Source: Pachyseris speciosa
Lineage: Eukaryota; Cnidaria; Anthozoa; Scleractinia; Pachyseridae
DNA length: 64,000 bases
Assembly (NCBI GenBank): GCA_016490735.1
Contig: JAEMWC010000157.1
Location: forward strand, 1,122,501 to 1,186,500
Direction of reading: 5' to 3'
In this document: in pieces, positions 29,362 to 38,997 of the stretch
Layout of the letters: each line of letters opens with the position of its first letter
Numbering within the stretch: position 1 is the first letter of the stretch
Position numbers and translations under genes: made by a program
The notes under the pieces: model-generated
Told to the model about the DNA's origin: nothing
Database searches by the model: none
The model's input: the letters and a program-made list of their open reading frames with translations, nothing else

Positions 29362-31032
29362 TTTATTTTTTCTGCTGTTTTTTTTTTCCTGAAGATGAAC
29401 AAGGAAAACTGGTGTGCAAAACGTCTCTCCACGCGCGGTTCGTTGTACTGTCACAGATTAAAAATTTAGCTTATAAAAAAAGCCGTCCGCAAATCTCAGA
29501 GAAAAATGGTAGACTAACGATAAGCTTAAAACAAAACTTCAAATATATCTTGGAGCAATAAATATAAAAAACAAACAGTGATATTTCATAGCAAACACAG
29601 AGAGATAAATTAAACAAACTAAACAATGATCTTTAAAAAATTCACACAAATAAATTTATTGCTTTGTCTTGTTGACAATGAAATCACACTTTCAAGTTCG
29701 GTTTTAACGAAAGTTCGTAAAATACGAGGAATACCTTTAGTGAAAAATACTTAAACATCTCAGTCTCTTCCTACATATCTTCAAGTATTAATCTTCGTTA
29801 TTCTTCAAAAGAACTTCACAAATCAATGCTAAAATGAGAAAACTACGCAAGAAAAACGTGTTGATATTATTTCATGCAAACTGCACAGCGTTGTGATGAG
29901 TTTATTTGACTCTTTTCTGGCTACGAATCATATTTTCTTAAATGAAGCAAAATGGAACGAGATAAGAAAATAGAACTCCAAAGGAAATAACGGATGTCAA
30001 CCGAAAAACTGAGTTCAAAAGACTGCTCTGCAGTTAGTCGTTTTAAGTTAACGGCATTTTAACAGTTCAAGAAAAACAACAACTCGAAAAACAGCAAACC
30101 AGCTCAGTGTTGTCAACAAAATCAAGCGAATACTCGCCTTTTTGAGAAATAACCAGGGCTTTTACTCCATTGCTGATGTTTTCCTTTCGCTTGCAAAGTT
30201 TTGTAGGCGAAAAGTTGTATTTTAAGAGGAAAAATCCAACGTTTACTTCAAGATTTCCCGCCAATTCCGGACAGGGCAAGCCAGTCCGGATGGAAAAAAG
30301 CTGGACCGGCTAAGAGCGCATTATTAGCCAATCAGATTCAAGGATTTAGGATTCCGGCCCGCTGAGATGCTTCAGAAAAAAATAAAGTATGGTCCTTTCC
30401 CGATATGGCCGCCTCGATATGCTACCTTGCACGTGGAAGCGTGCGCAAAAAATTCCCTTTAGGGTCCCCTGGGCGCGAATATTTCGGCTTCTCAACATCG
30501 AAGTTTATTTGGACTTTGTTAAGCCGAAGCGGGGAGGGGTGGTGAGATCACTTTCACTTTCGTCTACGGTCCACAATTTCCGTCCACAAATTTCCGTCTA
30601 CGGTCCACATTTTCCGTCGACAGCATACCCTCACGATACTCATTCATTGCTTGCGCATGCGCGCGCATGCGCGCGCATGAATGAGCTAAAAAAGAGAGGA
30701 GAAGAGGAAAAACGCTCTTTCTACGCTATGAAGGAAGCCTAAAATAATTAAATTTATTAATTTTTTTAAATGGTGATATGAATAACATACTTTGTAAATT
30801 TTCTAGATTGTAGTAAAAAAAATCTGTACATTAGCAAAAGCAAATAAAGATTATTACAATTATTGTAATAATTTAGTAACAACAATGAACATGTTTAAAA
30901 GTAATTAGAAATATATAAAATCGTCTTTTGTTTGCGAGTCAGATACTTTTTTTTTAAAGAAAAATGCCAATTTCTTTAACGGCTGAAGTTGTCATTTAGT
31001 GAAAAAGATTCGCAACAGCTTGTTTAAATATC
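29362..31032. other. Non-coding stretch, probably repeat-derived
   Basis: No protein-like ORF. Noted: a short tandem motif TTTCCGTC(T/C)ACGGTCCACA at about 30560-30620, an alternating CGCATGCGCG tract at 30651-30678 that favours unusual helix forms, and AT-rich DNA to 30960. Confidence 0.5.
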
Positions 31033-32413
31033 GAGCGCTTACCATTTGGATGGAAAACCCAGTAATTCCGGGAAAAATTCAAATGGAACAGTTCATCCCA
31101 GTGGAATTTTTTCGGTAAAAAGGTAATACCTTTCGATACCTTCCCGCTCCGGCTGCTAGCTGGTGTTGTTCTGGGTAGTCCCTGGTTCAACTCCTCGCTC
31201 ATCCTTGTAAATAGCCAAGAGAAAATGAGGGACCTAGAGGGAGAGAAGGGGCGTTGGCCGGGATATGTGAATTTCACTAAAGTTATGTTTAGGTGCCCTT
31301 CAAAACGGAAGTCGGTTTCCCTGGACGTCCGCAGCTATTGAGCACAACGTCATAAGAAGTCATCGGAGCGTGCCAACATGGCATTGTGTAATGGCGGCTG
31401 TTAAATACTCAGTATGGAATTTTTAACCATCTACATTTCGGAACCAATATTGAAAATGACTGCAATGAAAGTGTTTCGGGTACAAATTCCCCAGAAATTG
31501 CCGAAAATGTTTCAGATAATTTCATACCGCAAAGTATCATGTTACGCTGCGGTTGAAATTCAATGTTTGTAGTTTGATCACGTACGCTGATTCAAATCAT
31601 CAAGATCGATTCGCACTGCTATTGTTCGGTGAATTTAACTAGACATACAGTCAAATAGGACTCTGTGCTCCCTGTGGTGAGATCTAAAGAATAGCTAAAG
31701 AATGGCTGTCTAAGTCAAATGCTTGCTCGAATGCACAATAAACTGTTGAATCTATCTCCCACTCCGGGTTTTCGGTCAAAATATGCATTTTCCTTGCTTC
31801 TCAAACTCACTTTCGTCAACAAAGCGCAATATTTCACGCGGAACGCCGTTTTGAATTTCTTGTGATCAAGCGCGCCTGCTGACTTTGCGGACGTCTCGGG
31901 AAACAGACTTCCGTTACTGTGACATCTAAAAATAACTTAACTGAAATTCACATATCCCAAGGGCCAAACTAGGCGTCTCCCTCTCTGTCCCTCATTTTCT
32001 CTTGAAATAGCTGACTGGTTTGCCTCCGGCGAGTTGGGATTCTTATCATGTTTATTTGTTTATTACAATTATTTGTTTCTGTATTTGCTCGGCCCCACTA
32101 GCCTTTGTGCTATAAATACTGCCGAGGGTAAATAAAGGTTATTACTATTACTATTACTAGATATTACTTTTTTCTCGCTTTGACGGGGATTCCCGGAAAT
32201 TTCTGTACCATTTGTCCACAGTTACCAGTGCCAGGCTCCTCACGGTGAAACTCCTTCGTTTTTTGTTGATACCCAGACCCCGGCCCACTGGCATCCGTAA
32301 CTTTCGGATCAAATGATACGGCTCAATCCGTTCCGTTTCCTTGGTGCGAAATTAGTGCAGTTCCATTTGTCAACATAAATCCACCGAAAATTCCATTCAA
32401 ATGGTAAGCGCTC
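31033..32413. mobile_element. Composite inverted-repeat element
   Basis: The ends GAGCGCTTACCATTTGGATG and CATTCAAATGGTAAGCGCTC are inverted. Further in, 31256-31333 and 31870-31968 are also inverted to each other (GGGATATGTGAATTTCA; AACGGAAGTC...GACGTCCGC). The right half holds an extra insertion with a LINE-like tail at about 32040-32160. No transposase frame is visible. Confidence 0.6.
32040..32162 (+). mobile_element. 3' end of a non-LTR retrotransposon (candidate)
   Basis: Ends GGTAAATAAAGGTTATTACT followed by a short (ATTACT)n tail, the usual look of a 5'-truncated LINE-type insertion. No reverse transcriptase is present. Confidence 0.45.
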
Positions 32414-32605
32414 ATCATCATATAGTGCGAGCAATGAGAGGAGACGGAAACCGTTACAATGAGCGCCGGACTCGTCCCCTAATGTATGACAATTTCGCTT
32501 TGTTTAAAGAAGCTCAAAGCTCAAGGCTCAAAGCTCTAAGGCGAAAATCGTTTTTAATATTCGTATTAAAAAGTTTTAAGGGATTATCGCAGTTGTAAAC
32601 AAAAC

Positions 32606-32695
32606 TTAAGCAGTAGCCTCCTACGCAGACAACTGAGTGCTCGTCACGCGTGGGGAGGAACGCGTGACGAGCCCTAAGACGTCTGCGTTGAGCAG
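32606..32695. mobile_element. Palindromic MITE fragment
   Basis: CTCGTCACGCG and CGCGTGACGAG face each other around TGGGGAGGAA. Outside them ACGCAGAC pairs with GTCTGCGT. Hairpin-forming, no coding. Confidence 0.65.
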
Positions 32696-32699
32696 AAAA

Positions 32700-34250
32700 G
32701 AAAAGGAGAAAAAGAGAAAAGGAAAATAACCGAATACAATAATATGAAGAAATGAAAAATAGTCTGGCTTGATGATCCATCGCATCTGTAATAATTCGTC
32801 CATAGTTCTAATAGGATTTTTATGTATCCACATGCAGTCAGGGTTAAAACTTAACCAACATCAACATCGTTGTCACATTTATTACCATTCTAGCAACGGA
32901 TGTAACAAGGTGTACAAAATGCTAGCACCGAGGTGTTTGTAACATGAACAAGAGCTGGACGAGTTCCTGCCCAGATAGCTATTTTGTTCAAATTAACCTC
33001 ACCACTGTTTTCTCTCTTTATATGAAACGGTTTGAAAGCCGAGACAGCCCTTGGGACGAAGTTGATTTTCCTTCCTTGGAGGTTGGACTCACTTCCGCTT
33101 CACGCCGATTGACCAACAACGGAGAAAGCGGAAATACCGGTACGCTATTTCAGTATGCTCGTGGCTTGATGGGGTGGGTGGGGGTAAGAGTGTTCAAAAT
33201 TACCCTAGGAAAAGATTAAAATGAGGAATTAAGGGTGGATAATTGCAAACCGCCTACCTTTTACTGCACGGTCAAATTAACAACATCGGCGGATATTGAG
33301 ACTGAAAACACTCACACCACAACAAAAAACTTCATTTAAGTCATTTGACGGCATTTTTCATTCAAATACTCAAAATGACATATAGAAAGTAAATAATTCT
33401 TTACTTTTTCATATTAGTCAGTGCTTTTAATTTACAACGGTTTCGCGTCTTTCACATCAGCATTCAGCTGCTCTTCACGGAAATACTCAAGAGTGAGCGG
33501 AAGTGGAAACAAAAAGAATAGGGGAGGGGTGGGAGGGGCTACCAGTTTTCTTAACACAAAAGGAACAATTGGCTTTGCCAACCGCCTATCTGAAATGGGT
33601 TTTCTGTAACAGAAACTTAAAATACAAAACTATCATTTTATCTTAACCATGTCGATAGCCATTTGGCTACTGTGAAAAAAGCAAGAACAGGCCACCTTGG
33701 GTTGCATCCTCAACTTGTTCGATTTTACCTATCAACAAATATGCAGACCTAAGGTGCTACGAGGCAAAGTCAATGCACCACATATATTACGTGTAGTTCA
33801 TTTGGTTGTACAGTGTTACCGACTGAAATACAGGCCAAATTTTAAGCAATTTTTCCAGGCCGTTCCAGCTGCCTCTCGTGTTCTTGTTTAACTTCAAGTA
33901 ACGGACCATCTCTGCTTAAAATGACAGTGCTCCCTCTGTACACAGTTGAAGTCTATGACAAGAATTTAGCATCTGATTCAGCAAGAAGGGCTTCCAAAGT
34001 CCTTGTCATTCCCTTCAAGGAAGAAATTCTGTTCATAGAGACAATAAAACATAGCTTAGTCAACCCAATGCTGAGGTGCATTCTACCTTAAGACAGAAGT
34101 GTGCGTGTACATAATTATAGATGTTCCAAGACTTCAAATCACTTAAACATGAGACAAGCCTAATCAGTAAATTCAATACTTTACATGTAAAAGCTTACAG
34201 ATTATAGATTTCCAGTACAGAACCAGAACCTGAAACACTACCCCTGCACT
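32700..34250. other. Stretch without a convincing gene
   Basis: ORFs here are short and featureless. One small plus-strand frame (33921-34091) is listed separately because its composition is protein-like. Confidence 0.45.
33921..34091 (+). CDS. Small unidentified ORF, 56 residues
   Basis: Starts MTVLPLYTVEVYDKN and contains ARRASKVLVIPFKEE. The order of residues looks like protein rather than chance, but there is no clear start context and no partner exon. It may be a relic of a mobile-element protein. Function unknown. Confidence 0.25.
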   Translation: MTVLPLYTVEVYDKNLASDSARRASKVLVIPFKEEILFIETIKHSLVNPMLRCILP

Positions 34251-34311
34251 AATCAATCAATCAATCGATCAATCAATCAATCAATCAATAAATCAGTCAG
34301 TCAGTCAATCA
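34251..34311. repeat. (AATC)n microsatellite
   Basis: AATC units shading into AGTC. The Gypsy element inserted about 28 bases to the right. Confidence 0.85.
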
Positions 34312-34339
34312 GTAAGTGAACAATAAAATGGAAACAAAG

Positions 34340-35529
34340 TGTGACCGAGCCGCGCGAGTAGGGGAGGTAGCGAATGACAAACCAATGAAAGACAAATGCG
34401 TACGAAACAAACAAGAATTTAATGGCCAATTAGTGGAAAAGAAATACAATTAAAAACAAATACTAGGAGAAACGAATAAAGCAACAAAAAGGGAAAGAAA
34501 AGGAGCGATGAAAAGGGCAATAGCGCTAAAAGGAAACAACGACGCTAAAAATTACTAAGACGGCTAAACAATACAACAAAGAGAATAAAACTACACTAAA
34601 ATGCGAAAAGTAAACAAAACACGCTATAAAGAAACATGCTAGGTCACGAAAGAAGAACAAGCGTGACAAATAGCACGTGACCCGTGTCAAGAGTCATGAT
34701 ACGAAGACAAGAAAACACACGCTAAACGAGGTCAAACTGAAAGGTTGTGATCTACGATCTCGCATAAAACGGTGGCAAAACTAAGCAAAACACTAAGCTA
34801 AAGAAATAACAATGGCTAAGAAACTAAAGGATGATGATTTCAGAGCGAAAGTGCTCGATACAACAGCGGAAAACAACAAAACCAAGAAACGACGAAATCT
34901 ACAACAGGAAAGTAACACTACGGTCGCCGGACGTTTCATAAACACGATGACCTCGGAGGAGAACGAAGAACATCCTAGGGAAAACAGCAAAAGGAGAACA
35001 CTTACCCACCCCAGCGAGGGGAGAACTCTACAAAACTATGTCCTACGGCTTGACTAGTGAACGCGGCAACTGGAACTGTACTAATGCGTAGAAACGCTAC
35101 GTGCAGGCGTATTTATATCGCGCGGAACGCAAACAGCTCGCATCCTGTTATTAGCAATGCAATTGGACAACTATAGCTAGGTAAGCCACAAAACAGTGAA
35201 ATCTTCCTTTTGGCAATACGCCTGATTGTAAAACACTATTATCGCTTTACCGCAGAATACATACGTGTTCTGATAATACAATAGGAGGAAACAAATGGAG
35301 AGTTTCGCGGTTATCTACAGCAATAGCGGCAAATTAAAGCGAGCTAAAATCAATTAATTTCTTTCCTGTTTATGGGTGTAACGGCGGAGAAATCACAGAG
35401 CTAGATGAAACACGGCTAACCACAAAGCAGAACTAAAGAAACGCGTACCGTGGGAAAACGATAAACGGAACCACAAAAATAATACCGAAAAGAAGATGCT
35501 TTGTGAGCTAATTATCGAGCTCGGTTACA
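34340..35529 (-). repeat. Gypsy 3' LTR
   Basis: Matches 41070-42259 along its length; differences seen near 35008, 35047 and 35520. ORFs inside (34793-34990, 34812-35057) also occur in the other LTR and have no known domain. Confidence 0.95.
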
Positions 35530-35543
35530 TTTCTCCCCTCCTT
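35530..35543 (-). other. Polypurine tract of the Gypsy element
   Basis: In element sense AAGGAGGGGAGAAA lies directly before the 3' LTR, where plus-strand DNA synthesis is primed in this class. Confidence 0.8.
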
Positions 35544-35597
35544 AGGTCGTCGTCCTCGACAGACCACAACAATGCTTATTTAAACTAACAACTTGTT

Positions 35598-35925
35598 TTA
35601 CCAAAGGCTATAAGCTAAGAACCAAAATAACAGAATGAAATATACTGGAAAGTCTTTAACAGTCAATGTCACTGAGTTATTCACTGCTGATCTTGGGGCT
35701 CTATGGGGATTAGAATGCTGTCCTGCTGTCGGCCGGGTTGAGCGTCTCAGGGTCGTCTCTTCAGGGGGCTCTGGGGCTGGGTGTTCCACATGAACTGGTT
35801 CTTCGGGAGTCTCTGCAACTGGGGGTACTGGAATGGCAGGTTCAACAATCTCAGGTTCTGCATAGGGCGCTTGATCTCCTGGGGTCGCTTCAATGGGCGT
35901 TTCTGATTCTTCCGGGGGGGGTCAC
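35598..35925 (-). CDS. C-terminal tail of Gypsy pol, shifted frame
   Basis: After a G8 run at 35918-35925 (plus strand) the frame that continues the Pro/Glu-rich tail is a different one. It runs to a stop at 35598 and includes PEESETPIEATP and PEPPEETTLRRSTRP. Its end is hydrophobic (VYFILLFWFLAYSLW). The 937-residue pol frame instead stops shortly after the run, so this is a one-base indel in a homopolymer, either real or an assembly error. Confidence 0.6.
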
Positions 35926-38703
35926 AGGCTCACAGGGTTCTGGAGGTGCTGTGTTCAATACAGGATGGGGGCGCCTTCTCATCACAATTATCTCTTCTTC
36001 ATCATCTTGGGGTTCAGTGCGCGCTCTGTTATGTCTCGCTCTTGGGGGAATCAAATCTGTCTGCATGATAGGGTTGGTGTCAAGGCATGGCTGTACCTGC
36101 CTGTGACATGGTCTCATCAGAGTCCGATATACTCTCTTGCTGGGTCCATCTCCATGGGCTGGAGCAACTGTATAAACAGCTCCTGTAGGTCCTGGCGTCT
36201 CTTGAACTTTGTATAAGGTGGGATCCCAAGCATCCTGTATCTTGTTTCTGCCTCGAGGATGACTGCGTAGGTAGACAAACTGGCCTTTTTCAATTGGCTG
36301 GTCATTGGTACTCTTGTCGCTGATGGCTTTCCGGGCATCTGCTTGCTGTCTGAGGTGCTCCCCTGCTTTGAGGTAAGCATCTCGTAAGCGGTCTTGGTGG
36401 GAGGCTAGCCAGTCTGTTTCAGGTGGATCCTTTTCGTCTGTTCCAAGCATTAGGTCTAGTGGTAAGCGGGGGTTACGGCCAAACATCAGGTAGTACGGAG
36501 AATAGCTGGTGGATGCATGAGGGACCATGTTATAGGCATAAAGAAGTTCTGGGAGGTACTCTGGCCACTTTCTCTTCTTTTCCGGTGGGAGTGAACGCAA
36601 CAGGTTGTGCATGGTTCTGTTAAATCTTTCACATTGGGCATTGCCTTGTGGGTGATAAGGAGTAGTACGCGACTTCTTAATGTCATACAACTTACAGAGT
36701 TCGGTGATCACTGCATTCTCAAAACTTCTTCCTTGGTCGGAGTGGATTCTCAGAGGGACACCATACTTAAAAAACCATTCCTTAAGGAGTACTTTAGCTG
36801 TGGTGCTTGCCCGCTGGTCTCTGGTAGGAACTGTGTGTGTAAACTTTGTGAAAACATCTGTCATCACCAACACGTTCTCCCTACCATCTGTGGCTGGTTC
36901 CAACAGTGTGAAGTCGATTGCAAGAACTTCTAGGGGTTTAGTAGCGAAGAGGTGTCCCATGGCTGGTCTAACACGTGGTAATGGTTCTTTAGACAAGGTA
37001 CACCTTTCACATTTCTTTATCCATGCTTCTACATCGCTATGTATCCCTGGCCAGTAGCAACGCTCTCTAATCAGATGTAATGTTTGCTCGGTCCCTTGGT
37101 GGCCCATACCATCATGTAGGCTGGTGAGTACTTTCTCTTTAAGTTTCTGGGGAAGGATCAACTGTTTTCGTTGGCCGCAATGGGGATCTTGAATGACTCG
37201 ATACAGTATGCCATTTCCCTCTTCAACCTTGTCCCATTGGTTGAGCAATGTAACAGCATCTCGTGTTTCTCCTCTTCTTTCTTGGGGGGTGGGTTTGTGG
37301 TTGTTTTGCCTGTAGTAGTGGAGGCGACTAATGACGGGGTCTGCAATCTGCATGCCTCGTAACTCAGCTGGGCTGTGAGAGGGCAGGCTGGTGAATGTCG
37401 TCTCTGGGATACTTGTGCTCAGTTGTTCTTGGGAGGTGTAGGTCGTCACCAACTCTCTTAGCTCAACTGGAACTGGGGTGGATTGCATGACGCTAATGTT
37501 TTCCAACTGAATCTCAGCTAAATCGTCAGCATGTGGGATTTCCTTTTCATGATTTCCACGTGCTACTCTTGAAAGTGCATCTGCGTTTCCATTAGCTCTA
37601 CCAGGGCGGTACTTCATCTTAAAGTTAAACAAGGCTAATTCAGCTGCCCATCTCTGTTCCACTGCTCCTAACTTGGCTGACTGAAGGTGACTTAGGGGAT
37701 TGTTGTCTGTGTACACCACGAATTCTATTCCTAACAGGTAACTTCTAAACTTCTCTGTGACAGCCCACTTCAGCGCTAGTAACTCTAGTTTACGGGAACT
37801 ATAATTCTGCATGTTTTTCTCTGGGGGTCTAAGCCGACGACTTGCGTAAGCGATAACTTTACGTCTACCATCTTGTTCCTGGGATAGCACAGCTCCTAGT
37901 CCATCATGGCTAGCATCTGTCTCCACAATAAAGGGCTTGGTGTAATCTGCGTAACCAAGTACTGGTGCTGTTGTGAGCTTCTCACGCAGGGTGTCAAATG
38001 CTTCTTGGCACTCTTGGTTCCATTTCTCTTTAAAGGGGCACAAAAGTCTCTTGTTAACTTTGAGTTCATTAAGTGAATTGTTCACTAGCTGGTGAAGGGG
38101 TCCTGCTATCTTGGCAAAGCTTTCAATGAATCTTCGATAGTAACTTGCAAAGCCTAAGAAGGTTCTGAGTTCCTTAACAGTTTGGGGAACTGGCCACTCT
38201 TGTACGACTGCTATCTTCTGGGGGTCTGGGGCAATACCAGCACCGGATACTTCGTGTCCCAGGTAGGTTACTCTTCTATGCAGGAAGGTACACTTTTCCA
38301 ACTTCAATTTCAAACCATGTTCTCTCAGGCGTTTAAGGACCATTTCTAGTCTCTCAAGGTGCTCTTCAAAGGTTTTCGAGAAGATCAGGACGTCATCCAA
38401 ATAAACAAGCAAAATCTGGAAGATCTGCTCATTTAGGCTAGCTTGCATAAGCCGAGCAAAACACGCAGGCGCGTTACAGAGTCCAAAAGGCATCCGGTTG
38501 TACTCAAACAGACCAAAGGGGGTTATGAATGCGGTCTTCGCTTTGTCTTCTTCAGTTACTCCTATCTGGTTGAAACCACTTGCCAAATCCAGGGTAGAAA
38601 ACCAGCTTGCTCCCTGCAGTGCGTCGAAGGATTCCTCAATCCGAGGTAAGGGATAAGCATCTTTAACGGTCTTTGCATTTAACTTTCTGTAATCCACACA
38701 CAT
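35890..38703 (-). CDS. pol: Gypsy pol: reverse transcriptase, RNase H, integrase
   Basis: 937 residues in one frame. Reverse transcriptase with VDYRKLN near the start, MPFGLCNAPACF and the catalytic YLDD at about 101-104. RNase H with ETDASHDGLGAVLS at about 258 and YTDNNPLSHL. Integrase zinc finger (H..H...C..C, about 531-571), then the DDE core: AIDFT (about 597), HSDQGRSFE (about 653) and ERFNR (about 690). A basic/proline-rich tail follows with no chromodomain motif seen. The Met at 38703 is internal to the RT: protein-like sequence in the same frame extends upstream to about 38830, so the true N-terminus lies upstream. Confidence 0.93.
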   Translation of the reverse strand: MCVDYRKLNAKTVKDAYPLPRIEESFDALQGASWFSTLDLASGFNQIGVTEEDKAKTAFITPFGLFEYNRMPFGLCNAPACFARLMQASLNEQIFQILLVYLDDVLIFSKTFEEHLERLEMVLKRLREHGLKLKLEKCTFLHRRVTYLGHEVSGAGIAPDPQKIAVVQEWPVPQTVKELRTFLGFASYYRRFIESFAKIAGPLHQLVNNSLNELKVNKRLLCPFKEKWNQECQEAFDTLREKLTTAPVLGYADYTKPFIVETDASHDGLGAVLSQEQDGRRKVIAYASRRLRPPEKNMQNYSSRKLELLALKWAVTEKFRSYLLGIEFVVYTDNNPLSHLQSAKLGAVEQRWAAELALFNFKMKYRPGRANGNADALSRVARGNHEKEIPHADDLAEIQLENISVMQSTPVPVELRELVTTYTSQEQLSTSIPETTFTSLPSHSPAELRGMQIADPVISRLHYYRQNNHKPTPQERRGETRDAVTLLNQWDKVEEGNGILYRVIQDPHCGQRKQLILPQKLKEKVLTSLHDGMGHQGTEQTLHLIRERCYWPGIHSDVEAWIKKCERCTLSKEPLPRVRPAMGHLFATKPLEVLAIDFTLLEPATDGRENVLVMTDVFTKFTHTVPTRDQRASTTAKVLLKEWFFKYGVPLRIHSDQGRSFENAVITELCKLYDIKKSRTTPYHPQGNAQCERFNRTMHNLLRSLPPEKKRKWPEYLPELLYAYNMVPHASTSYSPYYLMFGRNPRLPLDLMLGTDEKDPPETDWLASHQDRLRDAYLKAGEHLRQQADARKAISDKSTNDQPIEKGQFVYLRSHPRGRNKIQDAWDPTLYKVQETPGPTGAVYTVAPAHGDGPSKRVYRTLMRPCHRQVQPCLDTNPIMQTDLIPPRARHNRARTEPQDDEEEIIVMRRRPHPVLNTAPPEPCEPVTPPGRIRNAH

Positions 38704-38997
38704 GCGGAGGCTGCCATTCTTCTTCCGTACAAGTACTATTGGGGAGGAATAGGGGCTGTGGCTGTCTCGGATGATGCCTTGTCTTAGGAGTTTCTGAATG
38801 TGTTCTTTTGCCTCTTGGTACTGACCGGGGGTATCCTTCGGAAAGGCTGATTTACAGGGATGTCATCTGTGGTGAATATCTTGTGCTTTACTGTTTCGGT
38901 GTAGCCGAGTTCATCATCATCAGTAACAAACATGTCCTTGTACTTGGCCAGGAGCTCATCAAGTTTTACTTGCTACTCAGGGGTGCAATGCATGTCT
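38704..38997 (-). pseudogene. Protease-RT junction of Gypsy, broken frames
   Basis: Protein-like sequence bridges gag-protease and RT on the minus strand, but not in one frame. Three breaks are visible: gag-pro stops at 38998 in a C5 run (one base too many relative to the bridging frame), a TAG interrupts that frame near 38971, and a one-base loss lies in the G5 run at about 38827-38831. The piece contains LDELLAKYKDMF and the pre-RT PFRR-type segment. A programmed shift could explain the first break, but not the stop. Confidence 0.65.

Noticed and set aside
30067..30742. Two ORFs of 70 and 117 codons
   Set aside because: No recognisable domain, biased composition, and the region looks repeat-derived with short tandem motifs.
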